Below are positions 34,802-44,616 of a stretch of DNA of 64,000 bases, piece after piece. How positions within the stretch are numbered: position 1 is the first letter of the stretch; the number at the start of each line of letters is the position of its first letter. The position numbers and the translations under genes were made by a program. The DNA comes from Prevotella sp. S7-1-8 (GTDB lineage Bacteria; Bacteroidota; Bacteroidia; Bacteroidales; Bacteroidaceae): the NCBI RefSeq assembly GCF_000758925.1, contig NZ_JRNC01000014.1, positions 41,923 through 105,922 of the forward strand, read 5' to 3'. The notes beneath the pieces were generated by a model. The model was not told the origin of the DNA. It ran no database searches and saw only the letters and a program-made list of their open reading frames with translations.

Positions 34802-37453
34802 ATGATATACCCCAAAAATTTCGAAAACAAATTAGGTTTTGAGGAAATACGTTCCGCTCTTAAGACAGAATGCCTGTCAACCCTGGGTAAAGACATGGTA
34901 GACAAGATGGAGTTTACCTCCAATCCCGACCAAGTGAACATATGGATGTCGGAAATACGAGAGATGAGACGTATCATAGAAGAAGAGACAGACTTTCCGT
35001 TGGCTTTTTTCTTTGATGTTCGCGAGAGCGTTCGCCGTGTACGTTTAGAGGGTACATGGTTGGAAGAGCAAGAGTTGCACGATATGAAAAGGTCTTTACG
35101 CACCATTGACGATTTGGTCAAGTTTTTTTATCGTGGGGATGATACGGAAAACGATGGCTCAAAAGATTCGGGTACAATTGTATCCGATGCCATCGTTATT
35201 AAAAAATGGTATTTCCCCTCGCTCCACGACTTGGCGGATGGCGTCGCCACTTTCCCCACTTTGGTACAACAGATAGACCAAATAATTGATAAATTTGGGC
35301 ACGTTCGCGACAACGCCACGCCCGAGTTACACGATATACGCCGTGAGCTGGCACAAGCAGAAGGCTCCGTTTCTCGAATACTTGCAGGGATATTGCGCTC
35401 CGCCCAGAGCGATGGCTTGGTGGACAAGGACACCTCGCCAACAGTGCGCGACGGCCGTTTAGTCATACCCGTGGCCCCAGCTCTTAAACGACGCATACCC
35501 GGCATTGTGCACGACGAGAGCTCGACAGGCAAGACTGTCTTCATTGAGCCTTCCGAAGTAGTTGAGGCAAACAATAAAATACGAGAATTAGAACGCAAGG
35601 AACGGCAAGAAATCGTGCGCATCCTAACGAAGATGGCGTCGCGTATAAGGCCTCATGTAGCGGAAATTCTCGATTCCTACCAGTTTCTGGGACAAATAGA
35701 CTTCATCCACTCCAAAGCCAAATTGGCAATCAAGACAAACGCTTTCGAGCCTGTTGTAAAGCGCCGACCGTTTTTAGACCTAATCCAAGCGAGACACCCG
35801 CTGCTTGAGGCTCATCTGCGCGAAGGGCAAAAAATAGTCCCGTTAGATGTTCTTTTAACGCCAGAAACGCATATACTAATTATCTCAGGGCCAAACGCTG
35901 GGGGAAAGTCGGTTTGCCTGAAAACCGTAGGATTGTTGCAGTACATGTTGCAAATGGGATTGAGCGTTCCCGTGGGCGACAGAAGTAGCTGTGGAGTTTT
36001 TAAAGACCTGATGATGGATATAGGTGATGAGCAAAGCCTTGAAAATGACCTAAGCACCTATTCCTCCCATCTGTTAAACATGAAAAACATGATGCGCCAA
36101 GCTTCCGTAGACACGCTTATTCTCATAGATGAGTTTGGCACGGGAACGGAACCGCAAATTGGCGGCGCTATAGCCGAAAGCGTGTTGAAACGTTTTTGCG
36201 AAAAAGGCGCATGGGCAATCATAACAACCCACTACCAAAATCTCAAGCATTTTGCCGACACCCATAAAGGAGTGACCAATGGCGCCATGCTCTATGATCG
36301 ACATATGATGCAACCCCTGTTCCAGTTGGCCATAGGAAGACCAGGCAGTTCGTTCGCAATAGATATAGCCCGCAAAATAGGATTGCCCGAAGACGTAATC
36401 GCGGACGCCTCCGAGTTGGTAGGGTCCGACTATATTCGCAGTGACAAATATTTGCAAGACATTGTGCGTGACAAACGATATTGGGAGCAAAAACGCCAAA
36501 CAGTTCATCAATTAGAGAAAGATCTTCAAAAACGCGTTGACGAGTATGAAAACTCAATAACAGAAGTTGACATACAGCGTAAAAACATTATCAACGAGGC
36601 CAAGCAAAAAGCTCGCGAACTACTTGAGGAGAGTAATAGAAAGATTGAAAACGTCATTAAAGAGATACGGGAACAACAAGCCGAAAAAGAAGAAACGCGC
36701 AAGCTACGCACAGAGCTCAATGAGTTTAGGCAAGATGTAGAACAAGACGAATGGGAAAAAAGCAAAAAGAAACATCCAGGCATACTGAACGAAGAGGATT
36801 TTAAAAAGAAAGTAGAGGAAATTAAAGCGCGCAAGCAAAGGAGAGAGGAACGCAAAAAGAGCAAACGAGAAGACGAGGAGAGAGCTGCCCAAACTTTGCG
36901 CGCGCTGGCTCCAAAGTCTGCAAAGACCATTAAGCGAGAGCTTGACATAGGTGACGAGGTCAGGATCAAGGGACTGGGAACCAAGGGGCGCATCGTTTCC
37001 TTAGAAGGGAAACATGCCGTTGTCGTCATAGGCAACATCAAGACCAACATACCAACCAAGCGCCTTGAGACCATTGGCGACGGCACGGTTAACACACAGC
37101 TGACAGCCCCGGGACAAGCGCCTTCGAAAATGGATGAGCTTAAGTCGGGTTTGCAAAAACATGCCATATCTCATGTTACACAAAACACCATCAACGACCA
37201 CCGCAAGGAATTTACACAAGACATAGATATTAGAGGCATGCGTGGGGACGAGGCCGTCTTGGCTGTACAACGCTTTGTTGACGATGCCATATTGATGGGA
37301 GTTTCACGCGTGAGAATACTTCATGGCAAGGGCAATGGCACGCTTCGGCAGATAGTTAGGACTTATTTGTCTTCCGAGCCAGCTGTCGTACATTATGCAG
37401 ATGAGCACGTGCAATTTGGCGGAGCGGGTATCACGGTGGTTGATTTAGGGTGA
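34802..37453 (+). CDS. mutS2: MutS2 family protein with Smr domain
   Basis: 883 residues. Core and clamp domain 1-310, ATPase with Walker A GPNAGGKS near 363-370 and the DEFGTGTEP signature near 445, a long charged coiled coil (about 510-690), KOW-like linker (about 715-770), and a C-terminal Smr domain (about 800-883; DIRGMRGDEA and LHGKGNGTLR). MutS2 lacks the mismatch-recognition domain of MutS. It acts on branched DNA and, in some species, on stalled ribosomes via the Smr domain. It converges with dciA-recF (15 bp between stops). Confidence 0.96.
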   Translation: MIYPKNFENKLGFEEIRSALKTECLSTLGKDMVDKMEFTSNPDQVNIWMSEIREMRRIIEEETDFPLAFFFDVRESVRRVRLEGTWLEEQELHDMKRSLRTIDDLVKFFYRGDDTENDGSKDSGTIVSDAIVIKKWYFPSLHDLADGVATFPTLVQQIDQIIDKFGHVRDNATPELHDIRRELAQAEGSVSRILAGILRSAQSDGLVDKDTSPTVRDGRLVIPVAPALKRRIPGIVHDESSTGKTVFIEPSEVVEANNKIRELERKERQEIVRILTKMASRIRPHVAEILDSYQFLGQIDFIHSKAKLAIKTNAFEPVVKRRPFLDLIQARHPLLEAHLREGQKIVPLDVLLTPETHILIISGPNAGGKSVCLKTVGLLQYMLQMGLSVPVGDRSSCGVFKDLMMDIGDEQSLENDLSTYSSHLLNMKNMMRQASVDTLILIDEFGTGTEPQIGGAIAESVLKRFCEKGAWAIITTHYQNLKHFADTHKGVTNGAMLYDRHMMQPLFQLAIGRPGSSFAIDIARKIGLPEDVIADASELVGSDYIRSDKYLQDIVRDKRYWEQKRQTVHQLEKDLQKRVDEYENSITEVDIQRKNIINEAKQKARELLEESNRKIENVIKEIREQQAEKEETRKLRTELNEFRQDVEQDEWEKSKKKHPGILNEEDFKKKVEEIKARKQRREERKKSKREDEERAAQTLRALAPKSAKTIKRELDIGDEVRIKGLGTKGRIVSLEGKHAVVVIGNIKTNIPTKRLETIGDGTVNTQLTAPGQAPSKMDELKSGLQKHAISHVTQNTINDHRKEFTQDIDIRGMRGDEAVLAVQRFVDDAILMGVSRVRILHGKGNGTLRQIVRTYLSSEPAVVHYADEHVQFGGAGITVVDLG

Positions 37454-37468
37454 TTGACAAGCATTACG

Positions 37469-37759
37469 TCAATACACTCTCACGTCTGTAATGACAGATG
37501 TCCCCACCACCTCATTAAGACGCTTGGTTAGTCGCGTGTGCATCATGCTTAAATTTTGCCTTAACGCAGGGTTGGTGACTTTTACAAAAAGCACTTGGTT
37601 TTTGATAAATCTTTCGGCCGTGTACCCACTGACACTCTCGCCCACTATCTTGGGCCATGCATCCACCACTCTCATTTGCAGCAAAGGAGTCTCCAGTCCC
37701 TCTTTTCGCAAGTAATGTTGAAGAACGTCACCGAGCGATTTCACGTCACGCTTGAACAT
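37469..37759 (-). CDS. DUF721/DciA-like protein
   Basis: 96 residues with the KH-like DUF721 fold: RVVDAWPKIVGE about 28-39, then the FVKVTNPALRQNLSMM strand-helix. DciA proteins load the replicative helicase DnaB in species lacking DnaC/DnaI, and in Bacteroidetes a short form lies beside recF. The start overlaps the recF stop by 14 bp (37746-37759), implying translational coupling. Confidence 0.88.
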   Translation of the reverse strand: MFKRDVKSLGDVLQHYLRKEGLETPLLQMRVVDAWPKIVGESVSGYTAERFIKNQVLFVKVTNPALRQNLSMMHTRLTKRLNEVVGTSVITDVRVY

Positions 37760-38867
37760 GGTTCGAACTCCTTTCTGTCACCGCGCCACCTTTAACATCG
37801 AACAATTTGTAGTCTTCGTCACTGTGCCTCAAAATTTTATCAAGGTGCTCACGATTGGTGTCGGTAATAAAGATTTGGCCAAAATGATCACCGGAGACCA
37901 ACTTGACAATTTGCTCCACCCTGCCAGAGTCAAGTTTGTCAAAAATATCATCCAACAATAGCAATGGGGTCGTGTTAGACGCGGTACGCCGTAAAAAATC
38001 AAATTGCGCCAATTTAAGAGCCAACACAAAAGTCTTGGTTTGCCCTTGGCTACCCTCTCGTTTCATTGGATAACCATCAATGAGCATCTCCAAGTCATCA
38101 CGATGAATACCATGCAAACTGTAGCCCACAGCCCTGTCTTTAAAACGATCGCTCTGAATGATATCTATCAATGGGCCTCTCTGGGCATGCGACATATATC
38201 GCAGGGAGACCGTCTCGCGCTGTCCGGAGACACGCTGGTAAATATGTTGAAACACTGGCGTCATCTCCGTGACAAACTCCTCCCTTTTCTTAAACACCAC
38301 ATCACCCTGCTCCCCCATTTCTTTTTCCCACAGTTCCAAAAGCGTCGTGTCTGGCTCATTTTCTTGTTTCAACAATGCGTTGCGCTGCTGAAGAGCCTTG
38401 TTGTATCTGTTAAGCGCATCTATGTATACATTGTCATATTGGGCAATGACCATATCCATCAATCGGCGTCTCTCATCCCCTCCACCGTCCACAAGCATAG
38501 AGTCAGAGGGCGACACGAATATTAAAGGTATAAAGCCAATATGTTGCGACAATTTTTTATATGCCTTCTTGTTACGCCTCACCTGCTTGCTCTTCCCTTT
38601 CTTCATACCGGCATAAATGTCTTCTTGGTCGCCATTGCCAGACTCATAAATTCCCTCTATCATAAAAAAATCCTGCCCATGCATAACCACTTGGCTGTCC
38701 ATGTTGCTAAACCTGCTGTGACAGAAAGAAAGATAGTATATCGCATCAAGAAGATTGGTCTTGCCCTCACCGTTGTTGCCAATAAAACAATTAATGTTAG
38801 AAGAGAATGCAAGTTCCGCGGCTCTGATATTCTTATAATTAAGGATGGAAATATTCTTTAAAATCAT
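37746..38867 (-). CDS. recF: DNA replication/repair protein RecF
   Basis: 373 residues. Walker A GNNGEGKT at 30-37 following INCFIG, and the SMC-like signature near the C-terminus (LLLDDIFDKLD). RecF binds gapped DNA and, with RecOR, loads RecA. The start at 38867 is the ATG closest to the conserved MILKNISILNYKN; an ATG eight codons upstream is less likely. A minus-strand -7 box lies at 38889-38896. The overlap with dciA marks a two-gene operon. Confidence 0.95.
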   Translation of the reverse strand: MILKNISILNYKNIRAAELAFSSNINCFIGNNGEGKTNLLDAIYYLSFCHSRFSNMDSQVVMHGQDFFMIEGIYESGNGDQEDIYAGMKKGKSKQVRRNKKAYKKLSQHIGFIPLIFVSPSDSMLVDGGGDERRRLMDMVIAQYDNVYIDALNRYNKALQQRNALLKQENEPDTTLLELWEKEMGEQGDVVFKKREEFVTEMTPVFQHIYQRVSGQRETVSLRYMSHAQRGPLIDIIQSDRFKDRAVGYSLHGIHRDDLEMLIDGYPMKREGSQGQTKTFVLALKLAQFDFLRRTASNTTPLLLLDDIFDKLDSGRVEQIVKLVSGDHFGQIFITDTNREHLDKILRHSDEDYKLFDVKGGAVTERSSNHVQA

Positions 38868-38888
38868 AGCTTTCGACGCTTTAGAATA

Positions 38889-38896
38889 CAAAGATA
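38889..38896 (-). promoter_or_regulatory. -7 promoter box of recF-dciA
   Basis: TATCTTTG on the minus strand, 21 bp before the recF start. Confidence 0.65.
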
Positions 38897-38960
38897 GTTC
38901 TTTTGAGCCTTAAATTCGAAAAAAAAAACAGAGAAATTTCAGTATATGGGATAAAATGGT

Positions 38961-38968
38961 TAATTTTG
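38961..38968 (+). promoter_or_regulatory. -7 promoter box of the TPR-ribH operon
   Basis: TAATTTTG followed by TC, 33 bp before the ATG at 39002. Confidence 0.6.
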
Positions 38969-39001
38969 TCACAAGTTATTGTAAATAAATAAACAAAAAT
39001 A

Positions 39002-39694
39002 ATGGCAAACAACAAAGAGCAAGCAACATACGACGTTGCATCTAAATCCGAGGCTTTCTTCCAAAAATATGGCAAGGCCGTTCTCATCGTTGTAGTAGCG
39101 GTGATTATTGTCATCGCAGGTGTTTTCTGCTACAAATCATTTATCAGCGAGCCACGTGAAGAGAAGGCCAACACAGCCATTGCAAGAGGGCAAGACTATT
39201 TTAACGCGGACCAGTTTGACAAGGCTCTTAATGGCGACGGCGCGGGCTATGTGGGATTCCTAAATATCGCAAGTGACTATGGCAACACCAACGCCGGGAA
39301 TTTGGCCAAGCTATATGCCGGCTTGAGCTACGCGAACTTAGGCAAATGGAAAGAGGCCGTGGATTATTTGAAAGACTACTCTCCCGCTGACGACGCCATG
39401 GTCAGTCCAGCGGCAATTCAAGCGCTGGGCAACGCTTACGCACACATAGGCGAAATAGACAAGGCCATAGCCAAACTGAAATCTGCCGCGGAGAGAGCTG
39501 ACAAAAACAGCGGGAATGGGATTAACAACAGCCTCTCGCCAACATTTTTGTTGCAAGCAGGCCAATTGTTGGAATCGCAAAACAAAAAAGAAGAGGCTCT
39601 TAAACTCTACGAGAGCGTCAAGTCCAAGTATGTCAACTCAACGCTTGTACAAAGCCAAGAGATTGACAAATACATCGAAAGGGTAAAACAATAA
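39002..39694 (+). CDS. TPR membrane protein
   Basis: 230 residues: a short N-terminal cytoplasmic part, one transmembrane segment at about 28-47 (VLIVVVAVIIVIAGVF), then TPR repeats from about 80 (GNLAKLYAGLSYANLGKWKEA, ALGNAYAHIGEIDKA, SPTFLLQAGQL). The layout resembles YfgM of the SecYEG/periplasmic chaperone system, but the resemblance is at fold level only. It is followed directly by ribH (no gap between its stop and the ribH ATG), a conserved Bacteroidetes pair next to recF. Confidence 0.85.
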   Translation: MANNKEQATYDVASKSEAFFQKYGKAVLIVVVAVIIVIAGVFCYKSFISEPREEKANTAIARGQDYFNADQFDKALNGDGAGYVGFLNIASDYGNTNAGNLAKLYAGLSYANLGKWKEAVDYLKDYSPADDAMVSPAAIQALGNAYAHIGEIDKAIAKLKSAAERADKNSGNGINNSLSPTFLLQAGQLLESQNKKEEALKLYESVKSKYVNSTLVQSQEIDKYIERVKQ

Positions 39695-40171
39695 ATGGCC
39701 ACGTCACTCCACAATCTATCCGAATACGATTTTTCCAAGGTGCCAGATGCCAGCAACATGTGCTTTGGCATTGTAGTATCAGAATGGAACTCCAAGGTGA
39801 CCGGCGCACTTCTTGACGGCGCTGTCAAGACCTTGAAGAAGCATGGCACCCTGCCAGAAAACATACACGTGAAAACCGTGCCTGGCAGTTTCGAGTTGGT
39901 ATACGGCGCCCAACAAATGTGCAAGAACGATGGATTTGACGCCATCATTATCCTGGGGTGCGTTGTCAGAGGCGATACACCGCATTTTGATTACATATGC
40001 GAGGGAGTTACGCACGGCATCTCATATCTCAATGCCAGCCAAAACATACCCGTGATTTTTGGATTGCTTACGACAAACAATTTCGAGCAAGCTGTAGAAC
40101 GCAGTGGCGGAAAATTTGGCAACAAAGGCGATGAATGCGCAGTGGTAGCCATCAAGATGGCCAAGTTTTAG
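39695..40171 (+). CDS. ribH: 6,7-dimethyl-8-ribityllumazine synthase
   Basis: 158 residues, the usual length. [33 protein letters not shown] with the catalytic His, and [12 protein letters not shown] are all present. It joins the 5-amino-ribitylaminopyrimidine to 3,4-dihydroxybutanone phosphate, the penultimate step of riboflavin synthesis, usually as a 60-mer or pentamer. It starts immediately after the TPR stop; no FMN riboswitch is apparent upstream of the operon. Confidence 0.96.
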   Translation: MATSLHNLSEYDFSKVPDASNMCFGIVVSEWNSKVTGALLDGAVKTLKKHGTLPENIHVKTVPGSFELVYGAQQMCKNDGFDAIIILGCVVRGDTPHFDYICEGVTHGISYLNASQNIPVIFGLLTTNNFEQAVERSGGKFGNKGDECAVVAIKMAKF

Positions 40172-40240
40172 ATTTTGTCGCTTGCCATGCTTGAAAAGGC
40201 ATGCCAACTCTCTCCCCGACAGCGCGCGAGCGAGCCATGA

Positions 40241-40295
40241 ATGTGATGACAGTACAAGATAAAAAAAAATCTATCGTACTATCATCACATTTTTA
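40241..40295 (+). terminator. intrinsic terminator of the TPR-ribH operon
   Basis: GTGATGACAGTAC (40243-40255) pairs with GTACTATCATCAC (40276-40288, one mismatch), then ATTTTTAC. The loop contains A9. Confidence 0.75.
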
Positions 40296-40405
40296 CATGA
40301 GATTAGCTGTTGTCCATCGGGATAGCATGAAAAAAATATCCATGAGCTTATCATAAAATCATTAACAAGGAAGATCACCCAATACATCAAAATAAAATTA
40401 ATGGT

Positions 40406-40789
40406 ATGAGACTGTACGAACTACTTCACGCGTATGATTTCGATGAAATTATGCCCGTCATTGCCGACATGTTCCCAGGCTCCGGCAAATATCAAGAACA
40501 ATTGCGAGAAGAATATGACATTCTTGCCTCCATGGAACCTGCGCTGTCTAATAAAGAAATAAAATATAAGCTCATTCCCTCAACCAAGGCAAACGAACAA
40601 TATATGGGAGCGGAAGACAGCAATTTCGATACGACATGGGAGGCTTGCCTGGGCAAAAATGTGTCGCGCGCCCATGGTGTGGACTTGTCAGACATTGAGT
40701 TGCTTGCCAACTGTTTGGTAAATGTTTGCCTGATTGGACATCACCCCCGCGCCTTTGACAATTCATACAGGCTGCTCACAACAAAATAA
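40406..40789 (+). CDS. protein of unknown function
   Basis: 127 residues, soluble, acidic, no signal peptide. The N-terminus MRLYELLHAYDFDEI is a helix with regularly spaced hydrophobics; the middle contains YKLIPSTKANEQYMGAE and the end a hydrophobic LANCLVNVCLIG. Similar short proteins starting with a (K/R)xLxELLxxxDFDEI pattern occur in Bacteroidetes as uncharacterised families. It stands alone between two intergenic stretches. Function not known. Confidence 0.7.
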   Translation: MRLYELLHAYDFDEIMPVIADMFPGSGKYQEQLREEYDILASMEPALSNKEIKYKLIPSTKANEQYMGAEDSNFDTTWEACLGKNVSRAHGVDLSDIELLANCLVNVCLIGHHPRAFDNSYRLLTTK

Positions 40790-41353
40790 GGCCACGCGCC
40801 GAAGACCCACAGACACGCTTTACGACATGTCGACTTACAATCCTTGGACATAGCGCATGTGGGTGAAACAGCGGCGCGCGTCTCCTGAAGTATCCGCCCA
40901 TGGACGCGGCCGCTCATCATGCGCTCTTCGCAATTACGCTTGCGCTACTTTTAGAAAAAGATTCGAATTTTCCGAGACCATCCATCGAAGAGGGACGGCA
41001 CGCTCCCCCTCTTTTCCCCGAAGTTGTCTTTTTCGCTCCTTTGTTTATTTGCCGAAGGCGGATTTCCTAACTGGATTTACCTCTTCATTTTTTGTCTCGA
41101 AAACCTTACGCAGAATGACATAAATTCGCGCCGCAAAACGCATGGCGCGAAATGTCCACGGTATTTTATCTCATCATTCTGGCCATCAGAAACCAAATAG
41201 CGTTTCATATCGTTAAACAGACACATGAATACGAAACATAAACTCCCAAAAAAATATTTAATATTTAATACATAAAATGTTAGCGCATCGAGAAAATATT
41301 ATTAAATTTGTCGCTAACTAATAACTATATTAACTTTAAACCTTAACAAGACT
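40790..41353. other. intergenic stretch before hppA
   Basis: About 560 bp without a supported gene; a GC-rich first half and an AT-rich second half. The 88-codon frame at 40857 has no promoter or protein character. The last 80 bp hold the hppA promoter and its inverted repeat. Confidence 0.6.
41279..41318 (+). promoter_or_regulatory. hppA promoter flanked by inverted repeats
   Basis: -7 box TAAATTTG at 41303-41310. GTTAGCG (41279-41285) and its exact complement CGCTAAC (41312-41318) flank it, 26 bp apart. This could be an operator or a hairpin spanning the promoter. Confidence 0.55.
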
Positions 41354-43552
41354 ATGGAACAAATTCCAATGGTATTTTGGCTCATACCCATCGCCTCGGT
41401 GTGCGCTTTATTTATGGCTTGGTTTTTCTTTCGCAGCATGATGAAAGCTGACGAGGGCACGCCTCGTATGATTGAAATTGCCGGCTACATTCGTCGCGGA
41501 GCCATGGCATACCTCAAGCAGCAGTACAAGGTAGTGCTGATCGTTTTCATCATCTTGGCGATTATATTCGCCATCATGGCCTATGGCTTCAACGCCCAGA
41601 ACCCTTGGGTGCCCTTTGCGTTCCTCACGGGTGGTTTCTTTAGTGGCTTGGCCGGCTTCTTTGGGATGAAGACCGCCACCTACGCCAGCGCGCGCACGGC
41701 AAACGCCGCGCGACACAGCTTGGACCATGGACTCAAGATCGCGTTCCGCTCTGGCGCCGTAATGGGACTTGTCGTCGTGGGACTCGGATTGTTAGACATC
41801 GCGGTATGGTTCTTGGTACTTAACCATTTCTATAATGGCGACAGCTCATCGCTGATCATCGTCACCACGACCATGTTGACATTTGGCATGGGCGCCTCGA
41901 CGCAGGCTCTCTTCGCCCGCGTGGGCGGTGGCATCTACACCAAAGCGGCCGACGTAGGCGCCGACTTGGTAGGCAAGGTAGAGGCCGACATTCCCGAAGA
42001 CGACCCACGCAACCCCGCCACCATCGCTGACAACGTGGGCGACAACGTGGGCGACGTGGCCGGCATGGGCGCCGACCTGTACGAAAGCTATTGCGGCTCC
42101 ATACTGAGCACCGCGGCGCTTGGCGCCACAGCCTTCGCCGCTTCCGCCGGAGACATGCAGATGCGCGCCGTCATCGCGCCCATGTTGATAGCCGCCGTTG
42201 GCGTGTTCCTCAGCCTGTTGGGTATCTTTATGGTTCGTACCAAGGAAGGCGCCACGATGAAAGATCTCTTGCGCGCCCTTGGCTTGGGCACCAACACCGC
42301 CGCGGTGCTCATCGCGCTTGCCACGTTCGCCATACTGTACCTGCTCCAAATCGAGAATTGGTTAGGCGTGAGCTTCTCCGTTATCAGCGGTTTGCTCGCG
42401 GGTGTCATCATCGGCCAATCCACCGAATACTACACCTCGCAGACCTACAAGCCCACCAAGTCCATATCAGAAGCCTCAAAGACCGGAGCGGCCACGGTCA
42501 TCATCAAGGGTATCGGAACAGGAATGATTTCCACGTGCATACCCGTGCTCACCATCTCGGTGGCTATCATGTTGAGCTATCTCTGTGCCAACGGCTTTGA
42601 CATGAGCATGAGCGCTCAAAGCATACAGACAGGCTTGTACGGCATTGGCATTGCGGCAGTGGGCATGCTGTCCACGCTTGGCATCACGTTGGCAACCGAC
42701 GCATACGGTCCTATCGCCGACAACGCTGGAGGTAACGCCGAAATGAGCAACCTCGGCGAGGGGGTGCGAGAACGCACCGACAGCCTTGACGCACTTGGCA
42801 ACACCACCGCCGCGACAGGCAAAGGCTTCGCCATTGGTTCCGCCGCGCTCACAGCGCTGGCTCTGTTGGCGTCATACATCGAGGAAATCAAAATCGCCAT
42901 GCACCGAGTTGGCGCTATGATGACCAACTTGGCAGGCGACGCCATCGACGCAAGCAACGCCACCATTCCCGACTTCATGAACTATTTCCAAGTTAACTTG
43001 ATGAACCCGAAGGTGCTTGTAGGCGCATTTGTAGGCGCCATGGCGGCCTTCTTGTTCTGCGGCCTCACCATGGGCGCCGTGGGACGCGCCGCCGCCAAGA
43101 TGGTGGAAGAGGTGCGCAGGCAATTCCGCGAGATTAAAGGAATACTCGAGGGTACGGGCACTCCCGACTACGGCAGATGTGTGGAAATCTCCACCTTGAG
43201 CGCACAACAAGAGATGATCATTCCCTCCATTCTCGCCATCATCATTCCTATCGTCGTTGGAGTCGTGCTGGGCGTAGCCGGCGTGCTGGGATTGCTGGTA
43301 GGCGGTTTGGCGGCAGGCTTCACCTTGGCCGTATTTATGGCCAACGCCGGAGGCTCATGGGACAACGCGAAAAAACATGTGGAAGAAGGCCATTTTGGCG
43401 GCAAGGGTTCCGCCTGCCATAAGGCCACCATCGTTGGCGACACCGTCGGCGACCCATTCAAAGACACGTCCGGCCCATCGCTGAATATCCTGATCAAGCT
43501 GATGTCAATGGTAAGCATCGTGATGGCAGGTCTCACCGTGGCCATGAGTTGA
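41354..43552 (+). CDS. hppA: membrane-bound pyrophosphatase, K+-dependent type (ion pump)
   Basis: 732 residues with about 16 membrane segments. The pyrophosphate site is clear: [19 protein letters not shown] and [11 protein letters not shown] near residues 196-234, and a second acidic motif near the C-terminus ([14 protein letters not shown]). [10 protein letters not shown] at 482-491 has Ala rather than Lys after GNTT, the signature of K+-dependent enzymes. Such proteins couple pyrophosphate hydrolysis to Na+ or H+ export; Bacteroidetes members are mostly Na+ pumps. Transcribed alone with a terminator. Confidence 0.95.
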   Translation: MEQIPMVFWLIPIASVCALFMAWFFFRSMMKADEGTPRMIEIAGYIRRGAMAYLKQQYKVVLIVFIILAIIFAIMAYGFNAQNPWVPFAFLTGGFFSGLAGFFGMKTATYASARTANAARHSLDHGLKIAFRSGAVMGLVVVGLGLLDIAVWFLVLNHFYNGDSSSLIIVTTTMLTFGMGASTQALFARVGGGIYTKAADVGADLVGKVEADIPEDDPRNPATIADNVGDNVGDVAGMGADLYESYCGSILSTAALGATAFAASAGDMQMRAVIAPMLIAAVGVFLSLLGIFMVRTKEGATMKDLLRALGLGTNTAAVLIALATFAILYLLQIENWLGVSFSVISGLLAGVIIGQSTEYYTSQTYKPTKSISEASKTGAATVIIKGIGTGMISTCIPVLTISVAIMLSYLCANGFDMSMSAQSIQTGLYGIGIAAVGMLSTLGITLATDAYGPIADNAGGNAEMSNLGEGVRERTDSLDALGNTTAATGKGFAIGSAALTALALLASYIEEIKIAMHRVGAMMTNLAGDAIDASNATIPDFMNYFQVNLMNPKVLVGAFVGAMAAFLFCGLTMGAVGRAAAKMVEEVRRQFREIKGILEGTGTPDYGRCVEISTLSAQQEMIIPSILAIIIPIVVGVVLGVAGVLGLLVGGLAAGFTLAVFMANAGGSWDNAKKHVEEGHFGGKGSACHKATIVGDTVGDPFKDTSGPSLNILIKLMSMVSIVMAGLTVAMS

Positions 43553-43579
43553 CAATATTGGAGACGTAAATATAACAGC

Positions 43580-43626
43580 AAAGGCAAAAGACTTATAAAA
43601 CATGGTCTTTTGCCTTTACTTTTCTC
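43580..43626 (+). terminator. intrinsic terminator of hppA
   Basis: AAAGGCAAAAGAC (43580-43592) pairs perfectly with GTCTTTTGCCTTT (43605-43617), then ACTTTTCTC. Confidence 0.85.
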
Positions 43627-43721
43627 TCACTTTGTCTCGCTCGCCCATCAAATCCCAAATCAAGGCTTAAGGAGAAAAGGCAAAACCTTGAAAAAGATCG
43701 CGCCGACAGCAAGAAACAAAT

Positions 43722-43752
43722 TGAAAAAGGCGACCGCCATTGGCAGTCGCCC
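43722..43752 (-). terminator. intrinsic terminator of the Hsp20 gene
   Basis: On the minus strand GGCGACTGCC pairs with GGCGGTCGCC (arms 43729-43738 and about 43742-43751) and is followed by TTTTTC. Confidence 0.7.
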
Positions 43753-43773
43753 TTGTCCGTCATGCATGTATCG

Positions 43774-44202
43774 TTATATCACGTCTATCTTGCGTTGCAC
43801 TTTAGCCATAGCGCCCTTGCGAGGCAACGTCACGTGCAACACGCCATTTTCCACTTTTGCCTCTATTTTGTCATGCTCCACGTCGTCAGGCAAAATCAAC
43901 GCCTGGTGATAGCTGCTGTATGAAAACTCACGACGCAAGTAGTGTTCCTCCTTGTTTTCGTCTTTCTTCTCTTCCTTGTGTTCCATTTTGATTTCAAGGC
44001 ATCCATCCTCAGTGACATTCACGTCGAAATCGTCCTTTTTCATACCTGGAACAGCAATTTCCACATCATATTGTTTTTCGTTTTCCTTAACGTTTATGGC
44101 TGGCGTGGTAGCCTTGGGTTTTGACAACCAATTGTCGTTAAAGAAATCACCAAACGAGTTGGCTAACCAGTTGTCTGTTGAACGTAATGTTGGAAACATC
44201 AT
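43774..44202 (-). CDS. Hsp20/alpha-crystallin small heat shock protein
   Basis: 142 residues. The alpha-crystallin domain spans about 35-135: ENEKQYDVEIAVPGMKKDDFD, a charged loop EEKKDENKEEHY, then the conserved GVLHVTLPRKG. ATP-independent holdase chaperone of the cytoplasm. It has an unusually good Shine-Dalgarno for this genome, AGGAGG about 8 bases before the ATG. A second ATG follows one codon later. No heat-shock inverted repeat (CIRCE) was seen upstream. Confidence 0.95.
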   Translation of the reverse strand: MMFPTLRSTDNWLANSFGDFFNDNWLSKPKATTPAINVKENEKQYDVEIAVPGMKKDDFDVNVTEDGCLEIKMEHKEEKKDENKEEHYLRREFSYSSYHQALILPDDVEHDKIEAKVENGVLHVTLPRKGAMAKVQRKIDVI

Positions 44203-44587
44203 AATCTTTACCTCCTAATTATTGTTTGTTACTACTGTTAAACGTATCATTCTCGTCTCAAGCACTTCTATCATGCGTACCATCGACGTTCACTATCTCT
44301 ATCGCAAGATATATGCCATTCGGTTTTATGTTATTTCAAACACAAAAAGAAGACATTTTGTCCGCTTTTCCCTCCAGATTAGTCATGTAAGCAGTAAAAA
44401 TATGCCAAGATGTCATACAACTTGTAAGTAACGGCCAATAAAAATATACAAGTCATTCGAGGGAATCCATTAAAAACATGACCAACCAAATGAAGAAATC
44501 GTTTTATTTTTTTTGTGAAACCGCTTCTTTCCAAACAAAAAAAATCATTTTTTTGCGTATCAAGCTCAAAATATAGAATAAATCGTG
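44203..44587. other. intergenic between Hsp20 and the Ntn hydrolase
   Basis: About 385 bp. It holds the Hsp20 Shine-Dalgarno (44209-44217) and A/T-rich runs near 44505-44560. No gene seen. Confidence 0.6.
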
Positions 44588-44595
44588 TAGATTTG
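44588..44595 (+). promoter_or_regulatory. -7 promoter box of the Ntn hydrolase gene
   Basis: TAGATTTG followed by CA, 21 bp before the ATG at 44617. Confidence 0.6.
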
Positions 44596-44616
44596 CAATG
44601 TCAAACCTAAAGAAAT

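Noticed and set aside
39002..40171. FMN riboswitch before the TPR-ribH operon
   Set aside because: The leader is only about 30 nt; no RFN-type structure fits.
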